NCBI GenBank assembly: GCA_963732415.1
Contig: CAVSZK010000012.1
Span: 248,001 to 312,000 of the forward strand
Direction of reading: 5' to 3'
DNA length: 64,000 bases
Source of the DNA: RPQJ01 sp963732415
GTDB lineage: Bacteria > Pseudomonadota > Gammaproteobacteria > Steroidobacterales > Steroidobacteraceae
How positions within the stretch are numbered: position 1 is the stretch's first letter; each line of letters begins with the position of its first letter. Below the pieces are notes generated by a model. The model saw only the letters and a list, made by a program, of their open reading frames with translations. It searched no databases and was not told the origin of the DNA. This document shows, one piece after another, positions 7,044 through 15,591 of the stretch. The position numbers were made by a program, and so were the translations under genes.

Positions 7044-8468
7044 CTAGAGCTTCGCCATCACGTGACGAACGACGGTGTAGTCCTCGAGCGCGTACATCGA
7101 CAGGTCCTTGCCGTAGCCGGAGCGCTTCAGGCCGCCGTGCGGCATCTCGCTCACCAGCATGAAATGCGTGTTGATCCAGGTACAGCCGTACTGCAGCCGC
7201 GATGCCACGGTAAGCGCCTTGCCGACGTCCTGGGTCCACACGGACGAGGCGAGTCCGTAGTCGGAGTCGTTTGCCCACGACACGGCCTGGTCCGCGTCCT
7301 TGAAGCGGGTCACCGAGACCACCGGGCCGAACACTTCGCGCTGGACGATCTCGTCCGTCTGCCTCGCGCCCGCGATCACCGTCGGCTCGAAGAAGAAGCC
7401 GCCGCCGGCTCCCGCGCTTCCGCCCGCGGTGATCTCGATGTGCTTCTGCTTTCGCGCGCGCGAGACGAAGCCCGCCACGCGGTTGCGCTGCTCCGCGCTG
7501 ATCAGCGGTCCCATCTCGACGTCCTTGGCGGTCTGCAGCCCGGTCTTGATCGAGCTGACTGCGGAGGAGAGATCTGCCACCAATCGGTCGTACACTTTCG
7601 CGCCCGCGTAGATGCGGCAGGCCGCCGTGCAGTCCTGTCCCGCGTTGTAGTAGCCGAAGGTGCGCACGCCCGCGACGACCGACTCGACGTCCGCGTCGTC
7701 GAAAACGATCACCGGTGCCTTGCCGCCCAGCTCGAGGTGCGTGCGCTTGATGCCGTCGCTTGCCTGGCCGAGGATCTTTGCGCCCGTAGCGACGTCTCCC
7801 GTGAGCGAAATCATCCTGACCTTCGGGTGCCTGGTCAGCGGCGCGCCGACCGACGGCCCGCGCCCGCACACGATGTTCACTACGCCGGCCGGGAAGATTT
7901 CCGCCAGCAGCTCGCCCAGCCTGAGTGCCGTGAGCGGCGTCTGCTCAGAGGGCTTCAGGACGCAGGTGTTGCCGGCGGCCAGCGCCGGGCCCAGCTTCCA
8001 AGCAGCCATCATCAGTGGATAGTTCCAGGGCGCGATGGAGGCCACGACTCCGACCGGATCGCGGCGAATCATGCTCGTGAACCCCGAGAGGTACTCGCCC
8101 GCGACGGCCCCCGTCATCGTGCGGCAGGCGCCGGCAAAGAAGCGGAACACGTCGGCTACCGCCGGTATCTCGTCGTTCAGCGCCGCGGTGAGGGGCTTGC
8201 CGCAGTTCAGCGACTCGAGCTTCGCGAACGCTTGGCCGTCGGCCTCGATGCGGTCCGCGAGCCGGAGCAGCAGCGTCGCGCGATCCTTCGGCGCCGTTCG
8301 CGCCCAGCCGTCGAACGCCGCGTCCGCCGCCTTGACTGCGGAATCAATCTGCCCGCGTGACGCCTCCGGTACGCTTGCGATCATCTTGCCGGTCGCCGGG
8401 TTCAGCACTTCCTCGACCTTGCCCTCGCCCCGGACGAGCTTGCCGTTGATGAGCAGTTTCGTTTGCAT
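7044..8468 (-). CDS. patD: Gamma-aminobutyraldehyde dehydrogenase
   Basis: 474 residues, the same length as E. coli PatD (YdcW), and recognisably collinear with it from the first residues (KLLING, FFAGA, EYLSGFTSMIRRDP, WNYPLMMAAWKL) to the end (LEDYTVVRHVM). Catalytic Cys lies in YYNAGQDCTAACR and the general-base Glu in HLELGGKAPVIVF. The enzyme oxidises 4-aminobutyraldehyde to GABA with NAD+, the step after putrescine transamination or oxidation. It is the last gene of the ydcS-T-U-V-patD operon, exactly as in E. coli, 41 bases after ydcV. That gap contains a dispersed palindrome that might weaken read-through into patD. Confidence 0.95.
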   Translation of the reverse strand: MQTKLLINGKLVRGEGKVEEVLNPATGKMIASVPEASRGQIDSAVKAADAAFDGWARTAPKDRATLLLRLADRIEADGQAFAKLESLNCGKPLTAALNDEIPAVADVFRFFAGACRTMTGAVAGEYLSGFTSMIRRDPVGVVASIAPWNYPLMMAAWKLGPALAAGNTCVLKPSEQTPLTALRLGELLAEIFPAGVVNIVCGRGPSVGAPLTRHPKVRMISLTGDVATGAKILGQASDGIKRTHLELGGKAPVIVFDDADVESVVAGVRTFGYYNAGQDCTAACRIYAGAKVYDRLVADLSSAVSSIKTGLQTAKDVEMGPLISAEQRNRVAGFVSRARKQKHIEITAGGSAGAGGGFFFEPTVIAGARQTDEIVQREVFGPVVSVTRFKDADQAVSWANDSDYGLASSVWTQDVGKALTVASRLQYGCTWINTHFMLVSEMPHGGLKRSGYGKDLSMYALEDYTVVRHVMAKL

Positions 8469-8480
8469 TTGAGCCTCGCT

Positions 8481-8509
8481 GAAAAATAGGTGCCTGGCAC
8501 CGAATCAAG
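8481..8509. repeat. Dispersed palindrome, copy 2 (GGTGCC-T-GGCACC)
   Basis: The core is at 8489-8501, preceded by AAAATA and followed by GAATCAAG. The 3' side (GGCACCGAAT) is the same as in copy 1. It lies between ydcV and patD inside one operon, so here it cannot be a complete terminator if patD is read from the ydcS promoter. A partial terminator or an RNA-stability element is possible. Confidence 0.75.
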
Positions 8510-9322
8510 TTACGCGCCCCGCGCCTGTTCGTCCGGCCTGGTCAGGTAATAGGCCAGCAGGATAGGCACCAGTGTCACGAGCATCACGACGACTGCGACG
8601 ACGTTGGTGACTGGTCGATCACGCGGCCGGAATAGCTCGCTATAGAACCAGATCGGCAGGGTCTGCTGGTGCCCGGCCGTGAAGAGCGTGACGATGATCT
8701 CGTCGAAGGAGAGCGCGAAGGCCAGCATGCCGCCCGCGAGCAGCGCGCTCGCGATCTGCGGCAGCAGTATGTAGCGGAAGGTCTGGAAGCCGTCGGCGCC
8801 GAGATCCATCGAGGCCTCGACCCAGCTCGCGGGCATGCGCCGCAGGCGTGCGACCACGTTGTTGTAGACGATCACGAGGCAGAAGGTCGCGTGGCCGGCC
8901 ACGATCGTCCAGAAGTTCGGATCGATGCCGATGCTGCGGATTCCGACCAGCAGGGCCAGGCCAGTCAGGATGCCGGGCAGGGCGATTGGCAACACGAAGA
9001 GGAGGGTGATCGACTCCTTGCCGACGAAGCTGCGCTTCGCAAGTGCGAAGGCGGCAAGTGTCCCCAGGACCAGTGCCAGCGCAGTGGCCGCGATGGCCAC
9101 TACCACCGACAGCCTCATCGCCTCCCAGATATCCGAGCGTGCGAAAGCAACCTCGAACCAGTGCAGCGTGAAGCCCGGCGGGGGGAACTGATAGGTTCGG
9201 TCCTCGGTCGTGAAGGCATAGAGCACGATCACCCAGACTGGCGCGTGTAGGAACGCGAGTCCCGCGGCCGCTGCCAGCTTCTGGCCGAGAGACGCGCCAT
9301 TCCAGTTCCGCCTAGAGCGCAT
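8510..9322 (-). CDS. ydcV: Polyamine ABC transporter permease YdcV
   Basis: 270 residues from the ATG at 9322, which has GGAG nine bases upstream; a TTG at 9346 is a weaker alternative. Six hydrophobic segments and the permease EAA loop EASMDLGADGFQTFRYILLPQIASALL are present. The block AFALSFDEIIVTLFTAGHQQTLP and the early TEDRTYQFPPPGFTLHWF match E. coli YdcV closely. It forms the inner-membrane channel together with YdcU, driven by the YdcT ATPase. The start overlaps the end of ydcU by 11 bases, which suggests coupled translation. Confidence 0.93.
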   Translation of the reverse strand: MRSRRNWNGASLGQKLAAAAGLAFLHAPVWVIVLYAFTTEDRTYQFPPPGFTLHWFEVAFARSDIWEAMRLSVVVAIAATALALVLGTLAAFALAKRSFVGKESITLLFVLPIALPGILTGLALLVGIRSIGIDPNFWTIVAGHATFCLVIVYNNVVARLRRMPASWVEASMDLGADGFQTFRYILLPQIASALLAGGMLAFALSFDEIIVTLFTAGHQQTLPIWFYSELFRPRDRPVTNVVAVVVMLVTLVPILLAYYLTRPDEQARGA

Positions 9323-10220
9323 CGAAGGCTCCAAGCCGCCGCGCAAACGCCAGGTAGAGTCCGATCAGCACGATCGGCACAACCGAGAACGCGGCAGCGA
9401 GCGGCATGTTTCCGGCGGTTCCCTGCTGCTGGTAGACCATCATGCCGACGAAATAGCCGGGCGAGCCGACCACGCTGGGGATGATGAAGTCGCCGAGTGT
9501 CAGCGAGAACGTGAAGATGGAGCCCGCCGCGAGTCCGGGCAGCGCGAGCGGCAGGATCACGTTGCGGAAAGTCTGCGCCGGGCGCGCACCAAGATCCGCG
9601 GAGGCCTGCAACAGGGAGGCGGGTACGCGCTCGAGCGATGCGGCCAGCGGCAGGATCATGAATGGCAGCCACATGTACACGAACACAATGAACATGCCGA
9701 TGTACGACGAGGCAAGCGACGGTCCACCCACCACGGGTGTCGCGAGCAGTGCGTCAAGTCCGCCCTGCAGCCCGAGTGTCGCGAGCAGCCACGAGGCGAT
9801 GCCCTGCTTGGCCAGGATCAGGCGCCACGCATAGACCTTAACGAGGTAGCTGGTCCACATCGGCAGCATCACGCCGACGTAAAAGAACGCCTTGAGCCTC
9901 GGGCTTGCGAAGCGAGCCATGTAGTTGGCGACCGGAAACGCGATCACTGCCGATGCGATGGTCACCGCGACGGCCATCAGCACGGTTCGAACCACGATGT
10001 CCAAATTCGCCGGTTGCGTGAACAGTTGCCGGTAAGTCGCCAGCGTGAGCTTCGGAACGACGCGCGCGGTGAACTCGTCGATGGCGTAGAAGCTCTGCGC
10101 GAGCAGGGTGAAGAGCGATCCGAGATACACCGTGCCCATCCACATCAGCGGCGGCACCAGCAGCAGCGACACGTAGAAGGCATTGCGTCGCTGGAAGAAT
10201 GTCGAGACGGATCGCAGCAC
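9312..10220 (-). CDS. ydcU: Polyamine ABC transporter permease YdcU
   Basis: 302 residues from a GTG at 10220 that follows the ydcT stop (10224) by three bases. An N-terminal membrane helix (FYVSLLLVPPLMWMGTVYLG), a long periplasmic loop and five further helices are visible, with the EAA loop QASADLGARPAQTFRNVILPLALPGL. The layout is that of PotB/YdcU-type permeases. It pairs with YdcV as a heterodimer in the inner membrane. Confidence 0.93.
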   Translation of the reverse strand: MLRSVSTFFQRRNAFYVSLLLVPPLMWMGTVYLGSLFTLLAQSFYAIDEFTARVVPKLTLATYRQLFTQPANLDIVVRTVLMAVAVTIASAVIAFPVANYMARFASPRLKAFFYVGVMLPMWTSYLVKVYAWRLILAKQGIASWLLATLGLQGGLDALLATPVVGGPSLASSYIGMFIVFVYMWLPFMILPLAASLERVPASLLQASADLGARPAQTFRNVILPLALPGLAAGSIFTFSLTLGDFIIPSVVGSPGYFVGMMVYQQQGTAGNMPLAAAFSVVPIVLIGLYLAFARRLGAFDAL

Positions 10221-10223
10221 GGG

Positions 10224-11246
10224 TCAACCCGCCTCGAGATGGACCATGCTTTCGGCCCGCCACGCGAGCTGTACGCGCGTACCCTGCGGTGGCAGGGCCT
10301 CAATCGAGGCTGACTCGGGGCGTGAAACCGCGAGCAGCGTCGCCTGGTCGATTCGCACGTAGCAGCGGCTGCTGGCGCCGTGGTAGAGCACTTCCTCGAG
10401 CGTGCCGTCGCAGGTGACGACACCGTCTGCCGGCGCAACGCCCGCCGGCAGCACCTCGATCAGTTCGGGCCGGATCGCGAACGACTGTGCGCGGCCGGTC
10501 AGTCGCTCGGCTGCTGCGCCCTCGACGACGTTGGCGCTGCCGACGAAGCTTGCAACGAACGCCGTGCGGGGACGCGCGTAAAGCCCGCGCGGCGTGTCCA
10601 GCTGCTCGATCCGCCCGTGGCTGAAAACGGCTACGCGGTCGGCCATGCTGAGCGCCTCACCCTGGTCGTGCGTCACGAACAGGAACGTGATGCCAAGTCG
10701 TTGCTGGAGGCCCTTCAGCTCCGCCTGCATCTCTTCCCTGAGTTTCAGGTCGAGTGCGCCAAGTGGCTCGTCGAGCAGCAGGACCTTGGGGCTGTTGATG
10801 AGCGCGCGGGCGAGCGCTACACGCTGCCGCTGGCCACCTGAAAGCTGAGCGGGCCTCCGGTCGCCGTAGCTTCCGAGGCGCACGAGCTCGAGCATCTCGG
10901 CCGCGCGCCGGTGACGCTCGCTGGCGGCGACTCCACGCACCCTGGGCCCGTAAGCCACGTTCTCCGCGACCGTCATGTGCGGGAAGAGCGCGTAGTCCTG
11001 GAAGACGGTATTGAGGTTGCGGTCGTAGGGAGGAATGTCAGTGACATCGTCTCCCTCGAGCAGGATGCGGCCGCTGTCGGGACGATCGAAGCCCGCGATC
11101 AGTCGCAGGCAGGTGGTCTTGCCCGAACCGGAGGGACCCAGCAGCGCGAAAAATTCACCGGGCGCGACGGTGAGCGACACGTGGTCCAGCGCGACGACCG
11201 CGCCGAAAGCACGACTCGCGTCCTGGAGTTCGATGGCGGAAGTCAT
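10224..11246 (-). CDS. ydcT: Polyamine ABC transporter ATP-binding protein YdcT
   Basis: 340 residues, ATG at 11246. Walker A GPSGSGKTT (about residue 38), Q-loop NTVFQDYALFPHMTV, signature LSGGQRQRVALARAL, Walker B VLLLDEPLGALD and switch His FVTHDQGEAL are all intact. A C-terminal TOBE-type regulatory domain (about 240-340; FAIRPELIEVLP) follows, as in PotA-like importers. It powers uptake through YdcU/YdcV. There are 120 bases between ydcS and ydcT on the minus strand (11247-11366), longer than any other gap in the operon. Confidence 0.94.
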   Translation of the reverse strand: MTSAIELQDASRAFGAVVALDHVSLTVAPGEFFALLGPSGSGKTTCLRLIAGFDRPDSGRILLEGDDVTDIPPYDRNLNTVFQDYALFPHMTVAENVAYGPRVRGVAASERHRRAAEMLELVRLGSYGDRRPAQLSGGQRQRVALARALINSPKVLLLDEPLGALDLKLREEMQAELKGLQQRLGITFLFVTHDQGEALSMADRVAVFSHGRIEQLDTPRGLYARPRTAFVASFVGSANVVEGAAAERLTGRAQSFAIRPELIEVLPAGVAPADGVVTCDGTLEEVLYHGASSRCYVRIDQATLLAVSRPESASIEALPPQGTRVQLAWRAESMVHLEAG

Positions 11247-11366
11247 TCGCTCAAACCGTCATTCGATGTTGCAGCGTCCCCTCCAGGACTCACTTCGAAG
11301 TACCGATTCGACGGCGCTCCCGCGTGCCGGCAATCCACCAGCACGCGGGAGTGCAGCAGCGAGCCG

Positions 11367-12563
11367 TTACCGGCCGCCCATGACGGCGACGTAATCCGTC
11401 GCCCAGCGGCTGTAGGGTACGCAGGTGCCCTGGCTGCAGTCGGCCTCCGGCGTGCGCCAGAAGTGGATCTTGTCGAAGTTGTCGAATCCGTTCGCCGCGC
11501 AGCCCGCGTCAGTCAGTAGTGCGTTGCCCTGGCAGGCTGCTGGAACGGCCGGCACGGAGCCAAACCAGGCCGCGACGTCGCCCTGCACCTTCGGGTTCAG
11601 CGACCACTCCATCCACTTGTATGCGCAGTTCGGGTGTTTGGCGTTAGCGGCAAGCATGGTCGTGTCGGCCCAGCCCGTCGCCCCCTCGGCCGGTACCGTG
11701 CTCGAGACCGGCTGCTGGTTGGCCGCCAGCGTGTTCGCCTGGAACGGCCATGAGCCCGAGGCGACGATGCCCTCGGTCGTGAAGTCCTGCACCTGCACGT
11801 TGGCGTCGTGCCAGTAGCGCTGCACCAGCGGGTGCTGCTTGCGCAGGACCTCGAGCGCTGCAGCGTACTGCTGCTCGTTCAGCTCATATGGATCCTTGAT
11901 GCCGAGTCCCGGATTCGTCGCCATCAGGTAGACGGCGGCATCGGCGATGTAGATCGCACCATCGTAGGCCTGTATGCGACCCTTATTGCTCTTTCCGTCC
12001 GGCAGTTTCTGCTCTTCGAACACGATCGCCCACGACGTGGGCGCCGTCGGGAACGTCTTGGTGTTGTACATCAGCACGTTGGGGCCCCACTGGTACGGCG
12101 TACCGTAGTGCTTTCCGTCGACAAAGTGCCAGGGAGCATCTTTCAGGCGATCATCCACGGTCGCGTAGGCCGCAATGCGGCCGATGTCGACTGGCTGCAC
12201 CGTGCCGCCCCGGATCAGGCGCAGCGATGCGTCGCCGGAGGCCGTGACGAGGTCGTATCCGCCCTGTGTCATCAGCGACACCATCTCGTCAGACGTGCCG
12301 GCTGTCTTCACATTGACCTTGCAACCTGTCTCGGCTTCAAAGGGTGTGACCCAGTCGTATGCCGCGTCGGTCTCGCCGCGCTCGATGTAGCCGGGCCAGG
12401 CGACGATATCGACCTGCCCCTCAAGCGTCATTACGGGCGCGGCCGCAGGCGCCTCGGCAACCTGCTCCTCCTTCTTCTTGGCGCAGCCTGCGATTACGAG
12501 ACTGAGCGCGACGGCGACGGTGATTCCCAGGCTCCTGCTGATCGGCGTGGAATCGTTCGACAT
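11367..12563 (-). CDS. ydcS: Polyamine-type substrate-binding lipoprotein YdcS
   Basis: 398 residues, ATG at 12563. The mature part is collinear with E. coli YdcS: VDIVAWPGYIERGETD, WVTPFEAETGCKVNVKTA, SDEMVSLMTQGGYDLVTASG, PYQWGPNVLMYNTKTFP, LPDGKSNKGR, and the end YVAVMGGR. Unlike the E. coli protein it carries a lipobox (LSLVIAGC, Cys at 27) followed by KKKEE, so it should be a membrane-anchored lipoprotein. It captures the polyamine or a related substrate for YdcTUV. E. coli YdcS was also reported to have a poly-3-hydroxybutyrate synthase activity, which I cannot judge here. First gene of the operon; its promoter must lie in 12564-12741. Confidence 0.94.
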   Translation of the reverse strand: MSNDSTPISRSLGITVAVALSLVIAGCAKKKEEQVAEAPAAAPVMTLEGQVDIVAWPGYIERGETDAAYDWVTPFEAETGCKVNVKTAGTSDEMVSLMTQGGYDLVTASGDASLRLIRGGTVQPVDIGRIAAYATVDDRLKDAPWHFVDGKHYGTPYQWGPNVLMYNTKTFPTAPTSWAIVFEEQKLPDGKSNKGRIQAYDGAIYIADAAVYLMATNPGLGIKDPYELNEQQYAAALEVLRKQHPLVQRYWHDANVQVQDFTTEGIVASGSWPFQANTLAANQQPVSSTVPAEGATGWADTTMLAANAKHPNCAYKWMEWSLNPKVQGDVAAWFGSVPAVPAACQGNALLTDAGCAANGFDNFDKIHFWRTPEADCSQGTCVPYSRWATDYVAVMGGR

Positions 12564-12741
12564 GTTGATTGCCCCCGGCAGCCATGCTGCTGATTGATTC
12601 TTCGATGCTGCCCGATTGTAGTCTCAAGCGGCCCGGCGTTTCAGTACGTCCTGCCACCGAATGGCGCCAGACGGAGGGCGGCGACAGGCAGTTGGTTGTC
12701 GGTGCCTGCCGCCAGCGCCCGATCGACCGTAGTCGGCGGCC

Positions 12742-13389
12742 CTAGGTACCTTTGCCGTTTGCCTCGGCTGGTCCGGGCTGGAGAACGAGTTTAAATTCGA
12801 TGCGCACGTCGTTACCCACCCACTTCGTGTCCTGCCATTCGCCCTGGCCGACGCCGAAGTCCAGGCGGCGTATGGTCGAACCGCCCGCGAGCACCGCGCC
12901 CCGGCCATCGGTCGCCGGTTTGAACGTGAATGGCACGCTCACGTCGCGGCTGACTCCCCTGATCGTCAGGCGCCCACGCGCCTCGTATCGCCCATTCGGC
13001 AGGACCGTGAACCGCGTGGTGTCGAACGTGGCCGTGGGCCAGCGACCCGAGGCGAAAAACTCGTCGCCGACGAGCGCCTTGTCACGGGTCTCGTCCTGAG
13101 TGCCGGCGGAAGCAGTGTCGATGGTGACGTGGAAGCGGCTTCCCGCGAGATCGCCTGGATCGAAGGCTATGTCGGCGTTGAAGCGGTCGAACCGGCCATC
13201 GAACTCGCCGCCCGCCTGCGTGGCGACGAATGTCAGATTGCTGCGCGCGGGGTCGACAACCCATGGGGTTGCCGCGCGCGCCGGCGCGGACAGGGCCAGG
13301 TGAGCCGCGAGCGATACGGCGAGCGACGCGACCAGTAACGCGGCCGTGCCCGTGCGCTTCGGTGTGTCCCGGCCTCCGATATGGTTCAC
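12742..13389 (-). CDS. YceI family periplasmic protein
   Basis: 215 residues. The GTG start at 13389 overlaps the TGA of the cytochrome b561 gene (GTGA), a sign of translational coupling. A signal peptide (LLVASLAVSLAAHLALSAPARA) is followed by the YceI lipocalin-like barrel: WVVDPARSNLTFVATQAGGEFDGRF-type start, SAGTQDETRDKALVGDEFFAS, GRLTIRGVSRDVSVPF and DFGVGQGEW. YceI proteins bind isoprenoid lipids such as quinone-like molecules in the periplasm. Genes for YceI and cytochrome b561 (YceJ) are commonly paired, as in the E. coli yceJ-yceI pair, so the two probably act together. Confidence 0.93.
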   Translation of the reverse strand: MNHIGGRDTPKRTGTAALLVASLAVSLAAHLALSAPARAATPWVVDPARSNLTFVATQAGGEFDGRFDRFNADIAFDPGDLAGSRFHVTIDTASAGTQDETRDKALVGDEFFASGRWPTATFDTTRFTVLPNGRYEARGRLTIRGVSRDVSVPFTFKPATDGRGAVLAGGSTIRRLDFGVGQGEWQDTKWVGNDVRIEFKLVLQPGPAEANGKGT

Positions 13390-13946
13390 GCTTTTCGTCG
13401 GCCTCCGAAGGGCAGAATCCTGCGCAGCGTGTCATCCTTCATCCAGAAGTGGTGGTAGACGGCCGCCGCGGCGTGCAACGTGGCTACGATCACGAGTGCG
13501 TAAAACGTCACTTCGTGCACTTCCTCCAGTATTTCGTGCAGGTCGTGGTTCGCGCCGACCAGCGCCGGGAACTGGAACCATCCGAACAGTGTCACCGGGT
13601 AATTTGCGGCGGAGGACATGGCCCAGCCCGTAAGCGGCTGCGCGAGTATCAGCAGGTAGAGGAGTCCGTGGCTGGCAGCCGCGGAAATCTGCTGCCACCT
13701 CGGCATGGGCGCCGGTATCGGCGCACCTCGATTCGCCAGTCGCCAGCCGATCCGCACCAGCGCGAGTATCAGTACCAGCATCCCGAAGGACTTGTGCCAG
13801 GAGATCAGCGACAGCTTCTCCAATCCATCCGGAAGTTCGTCGGCCGACTCGGCGATGAAATACTGTGCAATGATCAGCACGACGATCGTCCAGTGAAGGA
13901 ACTTCGCTAGTGACCCGTAGGAGTCCGCGGTATTGCGCCACTGCAT
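13386..13946 (-). CDS. Cytochrome b561 (YceJ-like)
   Basis: 186 residues from the ATG at 13946, which is preceded by the strong ribosome site AAAGGATGA; two further ATGs (13952, 13955) overlap that site and are less likely. MQWRNTADSYGSLAKFLHW is the family N terminus. Four membrane helices carry the expected haem-ligand His residues (KFLHW, SWHKSFG, ASHGLLYLL, ATLHAAAAVYHH). It passes electrons across the inner membrane, probably between ubiquinol and a periplasmic partner, likely the YceI protein encoded next. The extra His-rich end VYHHFWMKDDTLRRI is typical. Confidence 0.92.
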   Translation of the reverse strand: MQWRNTADSYGSLAKFLHWTIVVLIIAQYFIAESADELPDGLEKLSLISWHKSFGMLVLILALVRIGWRLANRGAPIPAPMPRWQQISAAASHGLLYLLILAQPLTGWAMSSAANYPVTLFGWFQFPALVGANHDLHEILEEVHEVTFYALVIVATLHAAAAVYHHFWMKDDTLRRILPFGGRRKA

Positions 13947-13979
13947 GAACATCATCCTTTGCCGTTCGGTGAAGGCCGC

Positions 13980-14795
13980 ATGGTAACCCAGCGCCAGGGG
14001 CAACCCACTGCCACCGTCGCGAGCCGGCGTCGAGCGACCGAGCCCGGCCCTTGGCCAGGGCCGATGCCTTGGGCGCTGCGCGCCGGTATTGCCGCCTGTG
14101 CCCTGATGGCCACCGCCTGCACCACGCGGGCTCCCGTGCCCGTGCCGTTGCCGCAGAAGCCCATCGGGGAGATTTCACATGGGCAGCCCGGCGTCACAGG
14201 CGAGATTCCGGTGCCAGCCGGCACCCGCGCGTTCGAGATCGATCCCGCGAGGAGCGTCATTACGATCCTGGTCTATCGGTCCGGGCCGATGGCCAGGTTC
14301 GGGCACAACCATGTCGTGACATCTGGCGGGGAGACCGGCGTCGCCTGGATGGGCCGCGACCCTGCGGAATCCGGATTCGAGATCCGCATTCCAGTCGCGT
14401 CGCTGGTCGTTGACGACCCGGCCGCACGCGCCGCGGCCGGCGAGGAATTCGCGGGCGAGGTTCCTGGCGCTGCGCGCGAGGGCACCTTCGGGAACATGAC
14501 TCGGCCAGAGGTGCTCGACGTTGCGCGATTTCCCGAGATCATCGTGCGCTGCGCCGGCCTCGCCGGAACCTGGGAACAACCAGTGGCCGCCGCCGACCTG
14601 ACGATCCGCGGTGTGACGCGACGCGTCGAAGTCCCGGTCGAGCTCGCGCGTTCCGTTGACACGCTTTCAGCCCGAGGCTCTCTACGCATCCGCCAGACTG
14701 ACTTCGGCATCACGCCGTTCAGCGTCGGCGGCGGGGCAATACAGGTTGGCGACGAACTCGACCTGCGCTTCGAGATCGTGGCGGTGGCGCGCTGA
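13980..14795 (+). CDS. YceI-like lipoprotein
   Basis: About 271 residues from the ATG at 13980 (GAAGG upstream); an ATG at 14064 would begin directly at the signal segment MPWALRAGIAACALMATAC and is a serious alternative. The Cys of LMATAC probably serves as lipidation site. The domain begins RAFEIDPARSVITILVYRSG and includes FGHNHVVTSG, DLTIRGVTRRVEVPVEL and RQTDFGITPFSVGGG, all features of the YceI fold. It has diverged considerably from the YceI protein encoded at 12742-13389 and is transcribed the other way from a promoter region that overlaps the b561 gene start. Function unknown; probably a lipid-binding periplasmic protein. Confidence 0.8.
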   Translation: MVTQRQGQPTATVASRRRATEPGPWPGPMPWALRAGIAACALMATACTTRAPVPVPLPQKPIGEISHGQPGVTGEIPVPAGTRAFEIDPARSVITILVYRSGPMARFGHNHVVTSGGETGVAWMGRDPAESGFEIRIPVASLVVDDPAARAAAGEEFAGEVPGAAREGTFGNMTRPEVLDVARFPEIIVRCAGLAGTWEQPVAAADLTIRGVTRRVEVPVELARSVDTLSARGSLRIRQTDFGITPFSVGGGAIQVGDELDLRFEIVAVAR

Positions 14796-14870
14796 AGGCC
14801 TGGCGCGTAACGTGAACAAGCAGTTTGGCCCTGCACGACCAGTGCGGGTCGCGCAACGGCTGCGTCGCAC

Positions 14871-15587
14871 CTACTCGGCGGACGTCATCAGCAGCAGCCA
14901 GGTTCCCTCGGGGGCCTCGAGCAGCGCGTTCTGCTTCGGATCCATGCCGCGCGGCAGCCGGTCCGGCATGCGATGGCCATTTTCCCGCAGTGCGACGATG
15001 CGCTCGGCCATCTGCGGGTTCGAGAACGTCAGCACCGGGTTGCGGAGATCGGTGTCGTAGAGGCCCACGTTCAGGTCGCGATGCGAGGCCACGACACGAG
15101 TGAACGGCACGGCCTCCGGATCGAAGGCGATGAAGCCAAGTGAGTCCCAGAACGCCGCCGAGCGCGCGAGGTCCGCGACCGGCACGCCGAATTCCTCGAA
15201 GTAGCCCAGTGACGAAGCGCGAATGTCGTTCGCGGGCGGATTCGAAAACGTGCGTGCCTCGATCAGCGTGACCTGCTGGCCGGACGGATCACGGAAGCCC
15301 AGTTCGTGCATCGCGTCCTCACCCAGGCGCGAGAAATCGAGCTCGATGCCCAGCGACTCGAGCTCCGCTGCATGCGGCGCGAGATCGGGATGCACCCAGG
15401 TCAGTACGGGAGACTCCATTTCACACGCGTGCAGCCCGAGATTGAGCCTCCCGTCCGTGACTACCGCGTATGGGTGCGTCCGCACGTCGCTGACCCGCGC
15501 CTGGACGAAGCCGAGCGACTCGTAGAACGCGAGCGACTCGAGGATGTCGGGCGCCCGGACACTTACCTCGAGGAAGCGTCCGAGCAC
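14871..15587 (-). CDS. VOC (glyoxalase/dioxygenase) superfamily protein, two domains
   Basis: 238 residues from a GTG at 15587, four bases past the hemH stop; the frame is open further into hemH but those residues are not family-like. Two VOC repeats are visible: one starting FLEVSVRAPDILESLAFYESLGF and the second YFEEFGVPVADLARSAAFWDSLGF, each with the beta-alpha-beta-beta-beta pattern. Such proteins use a metal held by His and Glu for dioxygenase, glyoxalase or resistance functions. The expected ligand positions are only partly conserved, so the reaction is not predicted. Probably co-transcribed with hemH. Confidence 0.8.
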   Translation of the reverse strand: MLGRFLEVSVRAPDILESLAFYESLGFVQARVSDVRTHPYAVVTDGRLNLGLHACEMESPVLTWVHPDLAPHAAELESLGIELDFSRLGEDAMHELGFRDPSGQQVTLIEARTFSNPPANDIRASSLGYFEEFGVPVADLARSAAFWDSLGFIAFDPEAVPFTRVVASHRDLNVGLYDTDLRNPVLTFSNPQMAERIVALRENGHRMPDRLPRGMDPKQNALLEAPEGTWLLLMTSAE

Positions 15588-15591
15588 GTGC

